This document shows positions 61,301 through 64,000 of a stretch of DNA of 64,000 nucleotides, one piece after another. The notes under the pieces were generated by a model. The model was not told where the DNA came from. It searched no databases and was given only the letters and a program-made list of their open reading frames with translations. Source of the stretch: Branchiostoma floridae (Eukaryota > Chordata > Leptocardii > Amphioxiformes > Branchiostomatidae); contig NC_049980.1 of assembly GCF_000003815.2 (NCBI RefSeq), positions 662,094-726,093 on the forward strand, written 5' to 3'. Within the stretch, counting starts at the first letter, position 1. Each line of letters opens with the position of its first letter. The position numbers and the translations under genes were made by a program.

Positions 61301-63364
61301 ACCTGACCCTCCACGATGGGATAGACGTGTTGAAACATCTGCTGATGGACTTCATGCAGCCTGTCGTACCCCAGTTAATCACAATCATGGATAACAACTA
61401 CAAGGTAATGAAGATTTACTTCCCTTAATTCAATAAGCCTTCTCACACTAGTTACCACGTATGCGCGGGTGAAAGAAACTCTGGGTAATATGTCAAAGTT
61501 GAAGGCCCCCAGAAAATCAGGATTCCGACATTTTGCAGGCGCCATTACGTTCCAGACATTGTTACACAAATGGAAAAAATGGTAGAGACGAGACGTCTGG
61601 GGGCCTTCTACTTTGATATATTGACAATGACTATTACCCAGAGTTCTTTTCCCCCCTGCATGCGTGGTAACCATTTTGAGAAGGCTTATTTTAGAGTTTG
61701 AATTGCCCTCATGCACTTGTATGTCTAACCTTCATAAACATACCGTTGATGTATATTGGTAGGTGTTGGGAAGATGAACGTCAAGGTTAACTTTGTCAGG
61801 ATTTACTTCAATTTGACCTAGTCTCGATCTCGCGAGAGAACACGAGACTAGGTCAGGCTTGCGTAGATCATCTAACCCCTCTCCCCGTGTTCTCTCGCGA
61901 GATCGAGACTGGGTCATTCTCCGTGATCAAGATGTGTTGTCAGGCATCGAAAATTTGGAGGTATGTATTTTACCTTTAAAACAGTCACTGTTGGAAGAAA
62001 AATGGTAGCAACTGTTTACAAACGTGACTGATGAACCTCTTACACTCTTCACCGAAACTGAGAAGTATTTCTGATAAGTTTTGGTCTTGTTTTGCAGGTG
62101 TTAATGTACAATGGGCAGCTGGACGTGATTGTTGCTGGTGTACTGACTGAAGCCTTCCTACAGCGACTTCCCTGGTCCAAACTGGATCAGTACCAAGCGG
62201 CTAACAGGACGGTGTGGAAAATTAACCCGTCAGACACTGACGTGGCCGGCTTTGCCCTACAGGTGGACAACTTCTACCAGGTAAGACTTTGAAAAAAGAA
62301 GACTTAATTGTAAAATTCAGGCAAAAAGCCCTTTCTCAGAGGTTACCACGTACGCGCGGATGATGCACTACCAGTCCGGTAGAATTTTCCTTTATAATAC
62401 AGGCAGTTTAACACAATATTACATGTTACAAAATCTTTGAGTACTGTCAATGTACTACCAAAGTCGACTACCGGCAAGCTACTGGCCAGCATGGCACTCG
62501 AATTAACGGAAAGAAAATGTGTAAACTGCGATAATTCTACAAGGGAACAAAATGGCGGCGATCTTTGTTTATAGTTTCACGTAATTGTAACATTTACCGG
62601 CGTGCCTTCTCCGCCATGGCTTGGATACTGGTCCACTTAGTCAAATACGCCTTGCAGCCATTTGATATGCCGAGGCTTGAGTAGAGTCAGTTCTGGTAAA
62701 GTCTGTGAAACGAATTATAGAACATTGTGGAAAGTTAATATGATTAACCCTTTAGACACCATGGTAGCCGGGTTTGTCAGGAAGGTAGATAACTTCGACA
62801 GACTTTGTAAAATAAGGCAATAGAATATTGTGGAAAGTTTCTATACTGTAATTATCCCTTTACACATTAAGTTGGCTGGCATTGTACGGCAGTTGGATGA
62901 TTTTTACCTTGTGAGAATATTATTGAAAGGTAATAAAGAATAAAATTTAAAGTAGGATTATTGTTAAAACTTCAAACACATGGGACCAAAATGTCTAGAT
63001 TATTCAAGCAGGTAAGGTTAAAAAATGAATGCACTTAACATAAGATGTTTTAATATTTTGGTATACATAAAAGACTAGAAATAAAATTTATTTTGCACTA
63101 ACTCAGAATCCACAAAGAAACTGAACTCTGAAATATGTAAACTTCCTGTATAGTGTTACTATTATATTGTAACAGTTTTACTATTACATGTGTAATATTC
63201 AGATCATTCCAAATATGTTGACCCTTGCTTAAACTTTAAAATTTTGCTTTTGCTCTCTTCTCCAGGTGATCGTCAAGGGTGGTGGCCATATTCTTCCATT
63301 CGACCAACCAGAGCGGGCCTTTGACATGATTGACAGATTCGTGTCCGGTAAAGGTTTCCAATGA
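52396..63364 (+). CDS. CPVL: CPVL-type serine carboxypeptidase, copy 2
   Basis: Exons: 52396-52591, 53891-54006, 54809-54923, 55836-55894, 56232-56311, 56705-56771, 57017-57139, 57622-57753, 59377-59475, 61228-61404, 62098-62280 and 63266-63364. Every exon length equals its copy 1 counterpart, again giving 481 residues. The signal peptide and the catalytic Ser (ITGVSYAGKY), Asp (MYNGQLDVIV) and His (GGGHILPFDQP) are present, so the gene looks intact. Like copy 1 it has Val rather than Glu before the catalytic Ser. Differences between copies concentrate in the later exons (for example MCNNKQAFQLGET against LCNHNQAFQVGAT). Its second exon is followed by an in-frame 108-base repeat array carrying extra donor sites. 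Confidence 0.93.
52889..53831. mobile_element. piggyBac-like non-autonomous element, copy P2
   Basis: TTAA at 52885-52888 and 53832-53835 flanks it. The ends are CCCTCATCCGACCG and its inverse, with 'tatggggtcatttttgacccc' inside. The matching intron in CPVL copy 1 keeps the single TTAA at 38686-38689 ('ttccgttaagttt'), proving insertion after the gene duplication. Confidence 0.85.
53977..54520 (+). repeat. 108-base in-frame array made from the end of CPVL exon 2
   Basis: The block encoding NLFFWFFPAL plus its donor recurs at 53977, 54085, 54193, 54301 and 54409, always 108 bases (36 codons) apart. The spaces are filled by 18-base units encoding NKTYNS, NKTYSG and NKTYNT. The frame opened by exon 2 stays open to 54618. 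Units 1, 2 and 4 keep CTG/GTCAGT and unit 3 keeps CTG/GTCAAT; the fifth has lost the GT. Each donor is phase 0 and would join exon 54809-54923 in frame. Confidence 0.9.
54998..55240 (+). mobile_element. tRNA-derived SINE (same family as 24344-24621)
   Basis: A box TGGCGTAACAGG and B box GAGTTCGATACC. The body has 'gtgcccttggaaaaggcactt' and 'ttcggtcggggagg'. It ends in an A-rich run. It is absent from the matching intron of CPVL copy 1. Confidence 0.75.
55250..55800. other. Copy-2-specific insertion of unknown origin plus inverted-repeat MITE
   Basis: It follows the SINE in the intron before exon 55836. 55250-55590 is GC-richer, rich in CGTACG-type palindromes, with an open frame of no recognised domain. 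55575-55800 has inverted 'gcgagagttgcgagaa' arms, a TCTCGCGAGA site (55703-55712) and the 'tagccattgaaaacttggaggt' MITE end. Confidence 0.45.
56390..56672. mobile_element. MITE, copy-2 counterpart of 40570-40852
   Basis: Same ends, same intron position and similar body ('tctcaaccgtca-gatcag', 'attaatatttataagcaggg'). It is therefore an ancestral insertion shared by both CPVL genes. Confidence 0.75.
57217..57504. mobile_element. MITE of the same family, copy-2 specific
   Basis: The ends are CATCCTCATGCGCGAGCACA and an inverse ending GTAGGAGGATG. The 8-base duplication is GCTTCATG / GTTTCATG. CPVL copy 1 has the empty site ('aagcatgcttcatgttgttg', near 42690). Confidence 0.75.
57806..58788. 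mobile_element. piggyBac-like non-autonomous element, copy P3
   Basis: TTAA at 57802-57805 and 58789-58792 flanks 983 bases. It is inverted relative to P1 and aligns along its length ('cgccatcttggattttgactgatgacgtcatc', 'cccatggcaac'). Confidence 0.8.
59555..59735. mobile_element. MITE fragment with TCTCGCGAGA
   Basis: It begins 'gcatacctccaaattttcaacggctatcag', the inverse of the ends at 55735 and 61930, and continues through 'gacctagtctcagtctcgcgagag' and 'gactaggtcaggcttgcgtaga', shared with 61814-61860. Confidence 0.6.
60019..60419. mobile_element. hAT-type non-autonomous element with perfect target duplication
   Basis: The ends are TAGTGGTGAGTACATAAA and the inverse of TAGTGGTGCGTACCTAAA. 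AGTACAGC at 60011-60018 is repeated exactly at 60420-60427. It is absent from the matching intron of CPVL copy 1 (near 44400). It holds 'ggtccaga' and 'agtccggac' strings and no coding frame. Confidence 0.88.
60833..61075 (+). mobile_element. Headless SINE copy (body of 25037-25395 family)
   Basis: It shares 'ttcggctagggccgtccctcggatagga', 'atgcacgttaaagaacccc' and 'cgtgcgatggtgcggtgtga' with the full SINE but lacks the tRNA-like promoter. It is 5' truncated. Confidence 0.7.
61433..61689. mobile_element. MITE, second copy of the 46903-47155 family
   Basis: The ends ATAAGCCTTCTCACACTAGT and inverse, with 'gagacgagacgtctggggg' inside. It lies right after exon 61228-61404. Confidence 0.75.
61814..61990. 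mobile_element. Hairpin MITE carrying two TCTCGCGAGA sites
   Basis: 61814-61844 and 61886-61916 are 31-base inverted arms with a single mismatch. Each contains TCTCGCGAGA (61828-61837, 61893-61902). The family end 'catcgaaaatttggaggta' follows. Confidence 0.8.
62717..62920 (+). pseudogene. Two relict copies of CPVL exon 11 in the last intron, copy 2
   Basis: Counterparts of 47161-47360: 'attaaccctttagacaccatggtagccggg' and 'aattatccctttacacattaagttggctgg'. More decayed than in copy 1; neither keeps a usable exon. Confidence 0.75.
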
Positions 63365-64000
63365 CTGGCTGGAGACCAATCAGTAAATAGCTTTTAAAGG
63401 TAAACTACGTAATGTTTTGGAGTGACCAGCAGAATTAGACCCTCCTAGCTGTAAGCAACAACTTCCAGGCCTCCAGTAGCCATTCTAGGGGGTGGGCTAA
63501 TGATTTCATCACACTCCAGGCTGGCTAAAGGGGAAGATCTTCTTCTTTGAAAACACTAATTTTTTTTTCACTTTAGAATAGGATATAATCATGCACTTTG
63601 TCTATTTTGTAGGGTATCAATAAGCTGAGTTTAAAGTTCCTTCAAAACTGCAAGAAATCTTGCAAAGATTACGTTTTACAAAAACTATGGTGAAACAGTC
63701 ATCAGACCCCCCACTGTCCAGTCAGGCACACAAGACAGTGATAAGCCAGATGTGGGCGTGTTTCCCTAGGAAGCATGGAGGTCCATGTACATGTATATCT
63801 CAATGATCAATGACATTGAACTCAGCTCTTACACAATGTTAGTTGCTTCAACATTGTCAACAACCTAAGTACAATACGACAACGAGCATGAGCAAAATAA
63901 CTGAGCAAAGTGATAATATAATATCTCATATAAGAACAGAAAATGATATGGAATATGATATTTCAGCGCACAACGCCTTGATGTTATGTAATAAAGTGAA
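63365..64000. other. 3' flank of CPVL copy 2
   Basis: The first 40 bases match the copy 1 flank ('ggccaatcag-aaa-agcttttaa'). I recognise nothing beyond. Confidence 0.4.

Overview
The window looks like nuclear genomic DNA of an invertebrate deuterostome, most likely a cephalochordate (amphioxus, Branchiostoma). That is an inference from animal gene content (CROT, an ASIC-like channel, CPVL, a ROCO-Death protein), compact GT-AG introns, lineage-expanded tandem genes and a dense mix of short DNA transposons, tRNA-derived SINEs, LINE tails and microsatellites. One 100-base assembly gap lies at 10565-10664.

Layout. (1) 1-10234, plus strand: peroxisomal carnitine O-octanoyltransferase (CROT), 15 recognisable exons. 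It carries three reading-frame breaks and lacks the exon with the Ser-Thr-Ser motif, so it is a decayed copy or is damaged in assembly. (2) 14228-17646, minus strand: a ROCO-type protein in which the Roc GTPase is interrupted between switch I and switch II by a multi-pass membrane domain, followed by COR and a Death domain. Degraded tandem copies of its flanks and of its Death-domain exon lie at 11845-13850 and 18245-19555. (3) 24809-33926, plus strand: a DEG/ENaC (ASIC-like) channel with two alternative 151-base exons only 67 bases apart. (4) 38136-47811 and 52396-63364, plus strand: two tandem CPVL-type serine carboxypeptidases. Each has 12 coding exons of exactly matching lengths and encodes 481 residues. 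They are carried on a duplicated unit that includes an upstream 45-base minisatellite.

The genes do not form a pathway. CROT acts in peroxisomal fatty-acid shuttling, the channel at the plasma membrane, the carboxypeptidases in the secretory/lysosomal route, and the ROCO-Death protein probably in innate or apoptotic signalling at a membrane. The two CPVL copies act as a natural experiment: comparing matching introns gives filled and empty sites for hAT, piggyBac-like and other short elements, and dates them before or after the gene duplication.

Most notable: the membrane-split Roc domain; the mutually exclusive ENaC exons; the in-frame 108-base repeat in CPVL copy 2 that multiplies an exon end, its splice donor and N-glycosylation sequons; and the loss in both CPVL copies of the glutamate next to the catalytic serine.
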